Assembly: GCA_037693485.1 (NCBI GenBank)
Contig: CM075345.1
Span: forward strand, 115,187,501 to 115,251,500
Reading direction: 5' to 3'
Source: Kitagawia praeruptora
Taxonomy: Eukaryota; Streptophyta; Magnoliopsida; Apiales; Apiaceae
DNA: 64,000 nucleotides
Position 1 is the stretch's first letter. Each line of letters opens with the position of its first letter. Below the pieces are notes generated by a model. That model ran no database searches. It was not told the origin of the DNA and saw nothing but the letters and a program-made list of their open reading frames with translations. Below, piece by piece: positions 12,601 through 22,150 of this stretch. The position numbers and the translations under genes were made by a program.

Positions 12601-12933
12601 ACTAACAGGTAAGTGAAGTACTGAATTAACAACAGATTCAGTAATATCAAAAGAATCTTGTCCTAAGTGTAGAACAATCTTACCTGATTGACTCTTAGTA
12701 GAATCAATTACCTCAGCATTCTCCCAAGCTTGTAAAATAGCTTCTTGATTAATTTGTGGTGATGCTGTCAATGCATAACTTAATGGTCCATTCGCCAGAA
12801 AGTCCATGATTGGATGAAAATCAGTTAATACTCCTTCCTTGTTGGTGATAGCTGCTACATGATTGTTTGTCATAAAATCAAAGTCACCACACTTGAAGGC
12901 TACTGATTTAGGTAATCTTCTCTGAGCTGCCAT
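9640..12933 (-). pseudogene. Envelope-like ORF of element A, one in-frame stop
   Basis: The reading frame runs 1,098 codons with one interruption: codon 615 is TAA (11089-11091). The first 614 codons start at an ATG at 12933. Residues about 130-230 match the plant Sirevirus post-pol ORF pattern (a W-containing FFFDQIAKCF segment, then YYHRFMQMFINHF). Serine- and acid-rich low-complexity sequence follows. The last 461 codons end in a heptad-like helix around LKDIQNSQIAMQTRLQSLED, a likely coiled coil, and a lysine-rich tail. I see no signal peptide or clear membrane segment, so 'envelope' is only the historical name and the function is unknown. Element B lacks 118 codons across this stop. Whether TAA is damage or the true end of a shorter protein is open, but the continued open frame favours damage or read-through. 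Confidence 0.75.
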
Positions 12934-12940
12934 TTTTGAT

Positions 12941-12956
12941 CTGAAAAGAACTTGAA
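12941..12956 (-). promoter_or_regulatory. Candidate 3' splice site before the envelope-like ATG
   Basis: On the minus strand, AAGTTCTTTTCAG|ATC lies 8 nt ahead of the envelope-like ATG. The same pyrimidine stretch and CAG occur in element B (33474 onward). It fits expression from a spliced subgenomic RNA. The sequence alone cannot show use. Confidence 0.35.
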
Positions 12957-13607
12957 AAATTCTTGAAATGGATTAGTGATTTTGAACACTCAAGAGTAGT
13001 TTTTGCTTTAGAGAATGTAAAATTAGAGAAAGCAATTACACGATTAGAGTTTCAAAACAAATATATTTCACAAATCTTTCAGACCACTATCCCACGTTGA
13101 CACGTAGATTGACAGGTGTCAGTCCCTGAAAAATGCGGTTACCCACGATTTTTGGAAAATAAAATCCAAAATTGATTTTCATGAAATAAATCAGGGTATT
13201 ATCAAGATAAAACTCAATACTGATCAGCTTCCTTTTCCTGTTGTGATATCCCATCAAAATAATCATACAATGCAATATGATTTAAAAATAAATAATAAAT
13301 CTCAAATCCTGATGATCACACTTGAAATCCTGATCAATATCATCCTGATTCCAGAGACTTAATTGGAGTTTCCACGTGGCATTTTTCTTTTATATGAAAA
13401 GAAATAAATAATTAAACTGAACAACAATCAATTGGTTAGATATATTCAATATTTCTTGAAAACAAGAAATACAGTCATATGCAATAATTAGCATCTGACT
13501 TCATTAAAACTTCCAAGTGACTGTTCAGCTTCTCACGTCTTTCTATAAAAGAAACAGACGCCTTATGCCATTCTCCATAAACCTTTCAATTTCTGTTCTT
13601 CACAACA
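12957..13607. promoter_or_regulatory. Putative divergent promoter between envelope-like gene and antisense ORF (element A)
   Basis: This spacer separates two head-to-head reading frames. Toward the plus strand, TATAAAAG at 13544-13551 lies 64 bp before the antisense ATG. Toward the minus strand, an ATATATTT-type TATA is at 13061-13067, about 130 bp before the envelope-like ATG. A palindromic G-box CCACGTGG is at 13372-13379, and ATCCTGAT/ATCAGGAT words cluster at 13300-13355. Element B keeps the same layout. A 62-codon minus-strand frame (13087-13275) also lies here; I regard it as leader sequence. Confidence 0.5.
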
Positions 13608-13877
13608 ATGCTCCTCGAACCAAAATTCCATTCAAATCCATTCTTTAGATCTTTCACGGTCGATGAACATCCTGTTCTTGATCATCTCTTTGAAAAGATG
13701 ACTCTTCTCATCGAACTAATCATGGATGGATTGGTTTCCGATAATATCCAGAGGTTTCTCCTAGAACATCCATCTGTTGGATACAATCTTCCCCTAACCT
13801 CCTCAAAACTTGAGGATGAAGAATTTGGCCGAGAGTCTGAGGTTGATCTTGATGGAGATGCTATTCATTTAAGTTAG
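13608..13877 (+). CDS. Antisense accessory ORF of element A, unknown function
   Basis: An 89-codon ORF on the strand opposite to pol and the envelope-like gene. It starts at an ATG in an acaacaATG context, 64 bp after TATAAAAG. I do not recognise the product: it is acidic toward the C-terminus (LEDEEFGRESEVDLDGD) with a helix-prone leucine-rich middle, and has no zinc motif or membrane segment. At the stop the -1 frame is open for 42 more codons (13874-14002), so the full protein may be near 130 residues if a frameshift or small splice joins them. Element B has the same ORF with two amino-acid differences (E4K and one M/I). Past the end, TGTAATG and AATGAAAATA near 14053-14080 could serve as a poly(A) region converging on pol. 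Expression is not shown. Confidence 0.5.
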   Translation: MLLEPKFHSNPFFRSFTVDEHPVLDHLFEKMTLLIELIMDGLVSDNIQRFLLEHPSVGYNLPLTSSKLEDEEFGRESEVDLDGDAIHLS

Positions 13878-14435
13878 CTACTCTCATTCAAGTCGCCCAG
13901 ACAAGGAATCCAAGAGTAGATGAGGCTATTCAATCCCCTGATGGATTTCTTGAGATGCTCCTTGTCCTGTACCTCAAAATTCATATCAATAGACAAGTAT
14001 AGGATTATCAGTAGAAGTTAGACAAAAAGATGTTGTATTTCATTTCCATATATGTAATGCTTTCAATTAATGAAAATACAATTTCTTATTATCTACTTGT
14101 CTTTTGATTATTGAATGATGTATAAATTATCAGTATGCAAATATTAAAACATGCTGGCATAGACTTAACACATCATAGAATTAGATTACTACACAAAGTA
14201 AACGTCAGGATCTGAAACAATTTTCATAATCCTGATACTGACACAATACTGATGACGTCAGCATCCTGATAACAAATCTAATCCTGATGATTATTAACAA
14301 GTCTATCATACTGAAATTTATCAAGGCAAAGTGTTATAGCTAAAGCATTTAACAATCAAATATAGATCCTGACAAGAATATCAAGTCTATAAGCTAAAAA
14401 CAACATACCTTGCTACTATTGCAGATTTTAAAGAT
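13878..14435. other. Spacer between antisense ORF and pol end (element A)
   Basis: Holds the -1 frame extension (to 14002), a possible plus-strand poly(A) region near 14053-14080, and from 14200 to 14375 a cluster of ATCCTGAT/GTCAGGAT words around the palindrome TGACGTCA (about 14251). No other gene is seen. Confidence 0.5.
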
Positions 14436-17400
14436 CTAGAAATTTAACATTCCTAACTTACTTACTAATCTACTGAATGTAGTCTCATCAAGTGGTTTAG
14501 TTAGAATATCTGCAAGCTGTTTGTCAGTAGGAACAAAATGAAGTTCCACAGTACCATTCTCAATATGTTCTCTAATAAAATGATACCTGACATCAATGTG
14601 CTTAGTCCTTGAATGTTGAACTGGATTTTCTGTAATTTTAATAGCACTAGTATTATCACAAAACATAGGAATATTACTAAGTGTTATACCATAATCCATC
14701 AACTGATTTCTTATCCAAAGGAGCTGTGCACAACAACTGCCTGCTGCTATGTACTCAGCTTCTGCAGTTGAGGTTGAGACAGATTGTTGCTTCTTGCTTG
14801 CCCAAGAAATCAATCTGTTTCCCAAAAATTGACATGTACCTGTAGTGCTTTTCCTGTCTATTTTACACCCTGCATAATCAGAGTTTGAATAGCCAATTAG
14901 AAAGAAATCAGATTCTCTAGGGTACCACAAACCAAGATTTGGAGTTCCTTTGAGATATCTAAAAATTCTCTTCACAGCAATTAAATGAGATTCCTTAGGA
15001 TCACTTTGGAATCTAGCACATAAACAGGTAGAAAACATTATATCTGGCCTACTTGCAGTTAGATATAACAATGAGCCTATCATGCCTCTACAACTAGTAT
15101 TATCCACACTCTTCCCCTTAGGATCAGAGTCTAGTTTAGTGGCTGTTGCCATGGGTGTTTTTGCAACTGCACAGTCTTGAAAGTCAAACCTTCTTAAGAG
15201 ATCTTTGATATACGTTGACTGATTAATGAAAATACCAGTCTCAGTCTGTTTGACCTGCAAGCCTAAGAAATAATTTAATTCACCCATCATGCTCATCTGA
15301 TACTTAGACTGCATAAGCTTGCTAAACTTAGCACACAACTTTTCATTAGTAGAGCCAAAAATAATATCATCAACATAAACTTGAACTAAAAGAAATTCAC
15401 CTTTTATCTTTCTAAAGAATAGAGTTTTGTCAATTGTACCTCTTGTGAAGCCATTTTCAAGAAAAAATTTAGACAAAGTCTCATACCATGCTCTTGGTGC
15501 CTGCTTTAGTCCATAGAGTGCCTTGTCAAGTTTGTAGACATGATTTGGAAATTTTGGATCAACAAATCCAGGTGGCTGTTCCACATATACTTCCTCATCA
15601 AGTTTGCCATTTAGAAAAGCACTCTTTACATCCATCTGGTATACCTTGAATTTTGAATGAGCTGCAAATGCAAGAAACATTCTGATTGCTTCTAATCTTG
15701 CTACAGGTGCAAAGGTCTCATCATAATCAATGCCTTCTTCCTGAGAATAACCCTTAGCCACTAGTCTTGCTTTGTTTCTTACAATCATACCAGATTCATC
15801 TAGCTTGTTCCTGAAAACCCATCTTGCACCAACAATAGATCTATCTTTAGGTCTTGGTACCAGTTTCCAGACTTTGTTTCTCTCAAACTCATTTAACTCC
15901 TCCTGCATTGCAATTACCCAATCAGGATCCTGTAAGGCTTCTTCAACCTTCTTAGGTTCATTCTTTGAGAGAAAGCAACTATACAAGCATTCATTTTGAA
16001 TTGATCTTCTAGTTCGAACACCACTATTTGGATCACCAATAATCAAATCTTCAGTATGATCCTAGGTCCATTTTCTAACAGGTGGTAGATTGACTCTGCT
16101 AGTCTCTCCCCCTAAGTTAGTGGTATCTCTTGTAGAAGAATTCTCTCTGCCTTCAATAACTCTCCTTTGATCAGTAGAATCAGTAGATTCCATATTGCTG
16201 CTAGTTACTGATCTTCCTTCAGTAGACTCTGAAAGATCAGTTCCTGATAGAATAGACTCTGAAAGATCAGTTCCTGATGGAGTAGACTCTGAATAGCTAG
16301 TCTGCTCTTGATGATCACTGTGTTCTCTTTGACTTATTTGCTCGCCCTCAACAGTAGCATTCCTTTGAGAAGCAATAGAAATTCCTTCTGGAGAACCTTC
16401 ATCATCACTGGAGAGTATCTCAGAATTCTTCAGATTTTCAAATTCCAATTTGTCATGGCTTTCATCAGTTTGCAAAATTCCAAATTTCTTATCATCAAAT
16501 TCAACATGAATTGATTCCATAACAATGTGAGTTCTGAGATTATAAACTTTGAAGGCCTTAGATGCTGAATATCCTAGAAAAATTGCTTCATCCGATTTGG
16601 CTTCAAATTTTCCAAGTTGTTCTGGATGAACTTTTAGGACATAGCATTTGCATCCAAAGATGTGAAAGTATTTCACACTTGGTTTCTTTCCTTTGATCAT
16701 CTCATAGGGAGTTTTTCCATGACTATTTACCAAGGTACAGTTTTGAGTGAAACATGCAGTGTTAATAGCTTCTGCCCAAAAGTAGGTTGGAAGTTTTGCA
16801 TCTGCAAGCATGGTTCTTGCTGCCTATATGAGAGTCCTGTTCTTTCTTTCCACTACACCATTCTGCTGAGGTGTACCAGGTGCAGAAAACTGTTGAGTGA
16901 TTCCATTGTCTGCACAAAACCCCTCCATTGTAGAATTCTTGAATTCTGTACCATTGTCACTCCTAAGTACTTTAACTTTGTACTCAGAGTTATTCTGAAT
17001 ATTCTTGACAAGTTCAATGATTTGTTGAGGAGCTTCATCCTTCTTGTGTAGAAAGAACACCCATGTAAATCTTGTGAAATAATCCACTATCACTAGAGCA
17101 TATCTTTTCTTGCTGATAGACATAATGTTTACTGGACCAAACAGATCAAGATGTAGCATGTGAAATGGTTCAGTAATTGAATTTTCAGTCTTGCTCTTGA
17201 AAGTGGTTCTTCTTTGCTTTCCAAGCTGACATGCATCACAAAGTCCATCTTGCGCATAATTTGCCTGAGGTAGGCCTCTCACCAGATTGTGCTTAACAAG
17301 TTGATTAAGTTTCTTGAAGTTGAGATGTGAGAGCTTCTTGTGCCAATTCCAGCTTTCATCACTTGTTGCTTTGCTGTAGAGACATCTAACAATTCCTTTA

Positions 17401-17768
17401 GATGTATCACTTAAGCTGGCTTCATATATGTTACCATGTCTTTGACCAGTTAGAACAATGTCTCCATTTTGCATATTCAAGATTTTGCATCCTTCTTTGT
17501 CAAAGATTGATTTGTAACCTTTATCACCCAGTTGACTTATGCTTAAAAGAGTATGTTTCAAGCCTTCAACCAGTGCTACATTTTCTATGATGACATTCCC
17601 CAAAACAATTGAGCCATATCCCAGAGTTTCTCCTTTGTTGCCATCTCCAAAAGATATTACTGGGCCAGCTTTCCTCTCAAACTTTGTAAGCAGGGACTTC
17701 TTTCCAGTCATATGTCCAGAGCATCCACTGTCCAAGATAATTGAATGCTTCTTTCCTGTGCCCTGCAA
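14436..17768 (-). pseudogene. pol: pol polyprotein of element A (PR-IN-RT-RNase H), two in-frame stops
   Basis: One continuous frame of 1,110 codons. Protease: DSGCSGHMTG near 17706-17735. Pre-integrase HKKLSHLN with C..C (DACQLGKQ) near 17215-17345. Integrase DDE residues: D in LHLDLFG, D in RSDNGTEF, E in VVERKNRT near 16850. RT: YQMDVKSAFLNG and YVDD near 15363-15383. RNase H: GYSNSDYAG near 14880-14906, then ADILTKP near the end. Two stops break it: TAG at 16824-16826, where B has GAG, and TAG at 16062-16064, where B has AAG. The RNase H motif has N where B has the catalytic-type D. The frame has no ATG at its start and is offset from gag, so normal expression would need frameshifting, read-through or splicing. 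Confidence 0.92.
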
Positions 17769-17795
17769 ACAAAAAGTAACTAGTTAGAATTTTTT
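17769..17795 (-). promoter_or_regulatory. gag-pol junction of element A with acceptor-like TTTTTGTTTGCAG
   Basis: Gag ends at TAG (17780-17782). Eleven bases later the pol frame starts with TTGCAGGGC and no ATG. The pyrimidine run followed by TTGCAG|GG looks like a plant 3' splice site, and a similar one (CTTTTTGATTGCAG|GG) sits at the junction in element C even though the frame relation differs there. Confidence 0.3.
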
Positions 17796-20071
17796 AGGAC
17801 CCAACTTTGATTGGATCCTTTCTTACTAGATTTAGAAACAACAGGCTTTGAGAATTTTGCTTTTACTTTACCTGTTGTAGAGTCAACTTTAGACTCTAAT
17901 TTCACAAACTGTTTGTGACTAGGAGTTTCAGATTTCAAGGAATAATAGTCATAGTACAGTTCATGATATTCTCTACACATGTAAATGGAATGAAGTAAAC
18001 TACCACAATGATAACAAGCTTTTTGTGGTTGGTATTGAATTTTCTGAGTCTTGGGGAATCTGGACTCAGTTTTCCAAGAAGGTTTTTTATTGCAGTTTAG
18101 GGCGAAATGATTATGATTTCCACATTTATAGCATTTTTTCCTAGGTGCATCAGGTACATTCTTGTAATTATTCTCTTTGTTAATACCTTCTTTTCCATTC
18201 CTATTTCTCTTGATCTTGCTAGACTCTGAAAGACCATCTAATCTCTGTTTCAACTGAGACTTAGACAGAAACCCTATGTTAACATTCTTAGGTTTCTCTA
18301 ACACTTTCTCATCTGAATTACTATTGTTTATCCTTTTGTGTACAACAGGGGTACCTTTTGAATCAACAAATTTAACATGATTAGGTTCAGAAACAATTTT
18401 CTTACCTTCAGATTTAGATGTCCTAGCTTCTACTTTACTATCATCATTGACAATAGCTAATTTTTCTTCTTGTCTAGCTTTATCAAAACCTAAACCATTA
18501 ACCTTACCACGAATTCCATTTTCGATGATTTCTTGTGTCTTTTTACCAGAAATGTTAATGGTCTTAATCACATCTCTCTCTTCCTCTAGTTCTTTTCTGA
18601 CATAGTCATAAGCCTCAAGAATAACACTATAATCATGCTTAGCTTTATCAGAACTTAACTTGTATTCTTCCATTTGAATTAACTCAGATTCAAGAAAATT
18701 ATTTCTATCAACTAATTTATCATTCTTAACCTTAATTTCATCTTTTTCACAAGTAAGAATTCTAAAATTAGTCATAAGATTCTTAAACTCAGCATGGATA
18801 GATCTAATTTCATCAGAATTTAAGCTATCAAATGAATCAAGAGAGTGAAGTGATACCTTAACAGAGGATGGAGAAGTTTTCTTTGGAGATCCAGGTTTGT
18901 CTGAACCATTTGCCATCAATGCAATGTTGTCATAATCCAATTCATCTTCAGAATCACTGGAATCAGCCCAATCCTTCTGTGTGACCATAAGTGCATTACC
19001 CTTTCCTGAATTCCTAGGCTTCTTACACTCACTAGCAAAGTGTCCAAGCTCGCTGCAGTTAAAGCACTTGATCTTGGCCTTGTCAAGCTTGACAATTGTA
19101 TTTTTGCCTTTGTCACTCTTCTTCTCCTCCTTCTTTTGAAAAGGTCCTTTGCTAAATCTTCTCCTGTTAAATCTACCTTTCTTGAAAGCTTTAGCAAACA
19201 TAGCAAAGAGTTCCTGCATCTCAGATTCAGAATCATTGTTGTCAGAGTCCATATCAGTAGTCTCTGACTCAGAACTTTCTTTACTTTTCTTCTTCCTTGA
19301 ATTCATTACAGCAATCTCTTCATGCTGTTCTTCAGGAAGCTTCTTTGATTCAGATTGAGCAGTAAGTGCAATGGTCTTCATCTTTCCTTCACTCATGCTC
19401 TTCTTCTGCTGCTTATCAAGTTCATAAGCTCTCAATTTTCCATATACTGCCTCTAATGAAATCTCATCAAGATCATTAGCTTCTTCAATCGCAGATATCT
19501 TCTCATTGTAGAAATCAGGCAAAGCTTTCATGAACTTTGTATTCATATCCTCCAAGTCATAATATTTACCATGCATGGCCATCTCATTGATGAGTTTTGT
19601 AAACCTATCAAAGGTATCAGTAAGTGACTCACCAGACTTGGATTCAAAGTACTTATACTGTTGTATAAGTAATGTCCTCATATTCTTCCTGACAGGCTTA
19701 GTTCCTTCACAGTGAACCTTAAGATTGTCCCAAATATCCTTAACAGTTTTACAAGAGAGAACATAGTTAGTGAGAACAGAATCAAGACTATTGAATAATA
19801 TGTTTCTCACTTTAGCATCTTTAAGAACATTCTCCTTGTCCTTATCTGACCATTCAGATTTTGGCTTCTCTGCTGTATGTTCTGGAACAACCACACCATC
19901 AACAGTTGCTTGTCCAACGACCTTTGTTGGAACAAAAGGTCCATCTCTGATTCTGTCAAGATAATCAGGATCTGTTGCTTCCAGATGATGTAACATCTTT
20001 ACTTCCCATAGAGTATATTCGTTTCTCTTGAGCATAGGAATCTTAGTATTCCCATCCTTGTAACCAGACAT
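17780..20071 (-). CDS. gag: gag polyprotein of element A
   Basis: A 763-codon intact frame starting 36 bp after the primer site at an ATG (MSGYKDGN). The N-terminal third is the copia gag fold (YTLWEVKMLHHLEATDPDYL, then the KDIWDNLKVHCEGTKPV region). Three CCHC zinc knuckles of the CX2CX4HX4C type follow: CFNCSELGHFASEC (about residue 336), CYKCGNHNHFALNC (about 645) and CYHCGSLLHSIYMC (about 683). Between them lie lysine- and serine-rich segments and a helical region rich in E, K and L. The protein should form the virus-like particle and bind the genomic RNA. The length and extra knuckles are typical of Sirevirus gag rather than short Ty1-type gag. Confidence 0.92.
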   Translation of the reverse strand: MSGYKDGNTKIPMLKRNEYTLWEVKMLHHLEATDPDYLDRIRDGPFVPTKVVGQATVDGVVVPEHTAEKPKSEWSDKDKENVLKDAKVRNILFNSLDSVLTNYVLSCKTVKDIWDNLKVHCEGTKPVRKNMRTLLIQQYKYFESKSGESLTDTFDRFTKLINEMAMHGKYYDLEDMNTKFMKALPDFYNEKISAIEEANDLDEISLEAVYGKLRAYELDKQQKKSMSEGKMKTIALTAQSESKKLPEEQHEEIAVMNSRKKKSKESSESETTDMDSDNNDSESEMQELFAMFAKAFKKGRFNRRRFSKGPFQKKEEKKSDKGKNTIVKLDKAKIKCFNCSELGHFASECKKPRNSGKGNALMVTQKDWADSSDSEDELDYDNIALMANGSDKPGSPKKTSPSSVKVSLHSLDSFDSLNSDEIRSIHAEFKNLMTNFRILTCEKDEIKVKNDKLVDRNNFLESELIQMEEYKLSSDKAKHDYSVILEAYDYVRKELEEERDVIKTINISGKKTQEIIENGIRGKVNGLGFDKARQEEKLAIVNDDSKVEARTSKSEGKKIVSEPNHVKFVDSKGTPVVHKRINNSNSDEKVLEKPKNVNIGFLSKSQLKQRLDGLSESSKIKRNRNGKEGINKENNYKNVPDAPRKKCYKCGNHNHFALNCNKKPSWKTESRFPKTQKIQYQPQKACYHCGSLLHSIYMCREYHELYYDYYSLKSETPSHKQFVKLESKVDSTTGKVKAKFSKPVVSKSSKKGSNQSWVLKNSN

Positions 20072-20106
20072 GATTGCAGATCTTCATGATTATTCGAAAT
20101 CAACCT

Positions 20107-20119
20107 GCTCTGATACCAA
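20107..20119 (-). promoter_or_regulatory. Primer binding site of element A (initiator Met tRNA type)
   Basis: On the minus strand TTGGTATCAGAGC begins one base after the 5' LTR. TGGTATCAGAGC is the sequence complementary to the 3' end of plant initiator methionine tRNA and is used by most copia elements. Confidence 0.9.
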
Positions 20120-20120
20120 T

Positions 20121-20830
20121 TGTTAACTCGAATAACTTGTAGAAGGGGGGGTTGAATACAAGTTATATAATCGTGTCTGATTTTTGCTTGATTATATGAA
20201 CAAGAATAAACGAATGAATAAAACTCTGTTTGTATTAATAAGATCAAATACAAACTCTACCAAAGGTGTACAATACCTTTAGCAGCTGCTGACAATACAA
20301 ATCTCTCTCTCTCTGTTTGTGCTCTCGTATATTCACGATTACAAACCTCACGAACACTTTTTACAATGATATAGAGAGAGTATTTATAATGCTACCTATC
20401 AACTAATAACAGAAAGATATAATCTATACATGACAATGTTCTATCTTCTAGTCGATAGTTTCCTTCAATAGAAAACTCTTTCCTTCATAATATCTTCTTG
20501 CTTGTTCTTCAAACAACGATCCTGTTTTATAGCACTTGCCAGTTTCTGTAGCATCCACAATGACATCATCAGTAACACGACTGATATCAGAATTTCATCT
20601 TGCATCATCAGTATCTGATCATCATCAGTATTAGACCGTCATCAGGATTTGTTCTTTGTTCCTGACATGTAGTCTCCGATACACTGTTCATTCCTGACTA
20701 AACTGTACAGATAACTATTTTACACATAAATCCTATATATAGTGCTAAATCCTTTATAAGATCAGGATTACAAGAAGTATAATGTGTAAATTCTATTCTT
20801 AACATCACAACTTATGAATTATTCCTAACA
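20121..20830 (-). repeat. 5' LTR of element A
   Basis: 710 bp, the same ends as the 3' LTR. Followed on the right by TSD attta (20831-20835). It drives genomic transcription toward lower coordinates. Confidence 0.92.
20381..20388 (-). promoter_or_regulatory. TATA box in 5' LTR of element A
   Basis: TATAAATA on the minus strand (in GCATTATAAATACTC), followed downstream by a CT/AG-repeat leader. The position is the same in all four A and B LTRs. Confidence 0.6.
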
Positions 20831-20919
20831 ATTTATATCTCAAAAGCTTTCCCCTACCCATTCACTTTTTTCAGAAAGCAAAAGTTTCTGACGTATGCAG
20901 AAAATAAAAATTAGTACTA
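20831..20919. other. 89-bp fragment of MITE F between elements A and C
   Basis: Begins with the A TSD copy (attta) and ends with the left TSD of C (tacta, 20915-20919). It is unique AT-rich sequence and is the only interior piece of F left between the two retrotransposons. Confidence 0.65.
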
Positions 20920-21477
20920 TGTAAAGCATAATGAAATGTAATATGTAATGGAGGACATATATAACTCAACTAGGATAAAAGATAAATAATATTAACTCTA
21001 TACAGGGATCGTGAAATTTGAAGAACAGGCACCAACAAGGATCAAGTCGCTGAAAGAAGTTCATTAACATGATCAAGCCTCAGTGATAGAATAAGATGTA
21101 CAGATGATTCAGTTGAAGGGCCAAAAGATTTCATGTATTTGAAGATATTGCTGCAGGCTAAAAAATTGGAATGTAACGAAGGTGTGAAGATCAAGATCAG
21201 TGCTAGTCACTTGTGAACCAGACCAGTGCACCAAGTGTCAACACATACGGGAAGGATCAACACATTAATTCATAGAAAAAATTGCCAAAGCCTATTGACG
21301 ATCAAGGACAAACATAATATCTCAAGGTATTGTCAAAAGTTAATTTACTCTGAAAATTAAATAAGTAACAGATTAATTAATTATTTATAACAAAATAATT
21401 AAATTAATCTGGTACTTGAATTATTTTCTGAGGTGAATTAAAACAGCAGAATAAACAGAAGAGACAAAATGAATAGT

Positions 21478-21570
21478 ATCTGAAATCACTATTCATATGA
21501 ATAGTAACCGAAATCACTATTCACATGAATAGTAACCGAAATTACTATTCATGAATAGTACCCAAAAGTA
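21478..21570. repeat. Palindromic GAATAGTAACCGAAATYACTATTC repeats, 5' LTR copy
   Basis: Three to four units alternate GAATAGT, ACCGAAAT and ACTATTCATATGAATAG, so each unit is a near-perfect inverted repeat. The 3' LTR (about 48945-49090) has one unit more, accounting for most of the LTR length difference. Confidence 0.7.
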
Positions 21571-21719
21571 CTATTCATCAGGTGGGGCCTACATGAATAT
21601 AAATGTTGAATGAAGAAATGAAAGTCTTCGTGCAGAATGTTCAAAGATTACTGAAGGCAGCAGACTGAAGAAAAACGTCATCAGTTACGTTATATTAAGC
21701 AGCATAGCTTTCTAAAATC

Positions 21720-21727
21720 TATAAATA
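21720..21727 (+). promoter_or_regulatory. TATA box in 5' LTR of element C
   Basis: CTATAAATAGGCC is a strong plant TATA sequence, followed by a CT-rich leader (ttctcttctctctctt) starting about 50 bp downstream. The 3' LTR copy is at 49242-49249. Confidence 0.65.
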
Positions 21728-22091
21728 GGCCTGTTGTATTTCATTTTAAAACACACCTCAACACACAACTTTCTCTTCTCTCTCTTATATCTTCTCTGTG
21801 TAAGCTGCTAGACAGTCCATCTAGTAGGAAAGCCGGCTTAGCCCGCTTTCAAGAAGTGTCGGGTAGAAGGTCCTCGTGCCTAAACTATCCTAGGAGTGTT
21901 TGATTTTGTAGCTGATCCATATATAGGATTAGATTGTGTAGCAAACCTCCGGGTTTTATCTATTTAAAGATATTTCCCACACAGTTGTGTTATTTCGATT
22001 TAGTATTTTTGATTTCATATCCACATCAATAATCGAAATATTTTTAAATAACGTATTCAACCCCCCTTCTACGTTATTCCGGACCTAACAA

Positions 22092-22104
22092 TTGGCATCA
22101 GAGC
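22092..22104 (+). promoter_or_regulatory. Primer binding site of element C
   Basis: TTGGCATCAGAGC follows the LTR by one base. It equals the initiator-Met site of A except T to C at position 5. Confidence 0.85.
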
Positions 22105-22150
22105 CACTCTGTTATTATACAACAGTTAAGATCCAAAAAGCTATACAATC

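Larger units (their letters stand above)
8702..20830 (-). mobile_element. Element A: full-length Sirevirus-type Ty1/copia retrotransposon with envelope-like gene
   Basis: Two LTRs (8702-9416 and 20121-20830) start TGTTAACTC and end CCTAACA, with TSD attta at 8697-8701 and 20831-20835. In element orientation the order is LTR, PBS, gag, pol (PR-IN-RT-RNase H), antisense-ORF spacer, envelope-like ORF, polypurine tract, LTR. The copia domain order, gag with several CCHC knuckles, the ORF after pol and multiple AGGGGGAGA tracts fit the Sirevirus genus. By eye the LTRs differ at about five substitutions plus length changes in a G run and a CT run, so insertion was recent. Pol has two stop codons and a changed RNase H residue, so A is not autonomous now. 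Confidence 0.93.
20920..22090 (+). repeat. 5' LTR of element C
   Basis: 1,171 bp. U3 contains palindromic CTATTCATATGAATAG-type repeats (21478-21570). TATA box at 21720. The end carries TATTCAACCCCCCTTCTAC and then CCGGACCTAACA. Confidence 0.92.

Noticed and set aside
9640..12933. Calling the post-pol ORF a true retroviral envelope gene
   Set aside because: No signal peptide, no convincing membrane segment and no furin-like site seen; only the position and a C-terminal coiled coil support the name.
13087..13275. 62-codon minus-strand frame upstream of the envelope-like gene, with a counterpart in B (33619-33804)
   Set aside because: The start differs between copies, there are no domains, and the lengths follow the high DNA identity; treated as leader or promoter sequence.
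16662..17051. 129-codon plus-strand frame, also present in B (37158-37547)
   Set aside because: It lies exactly opposite the conserved integrase region of pol; its conservation follows from pol and it has no promoter or start context of its own.
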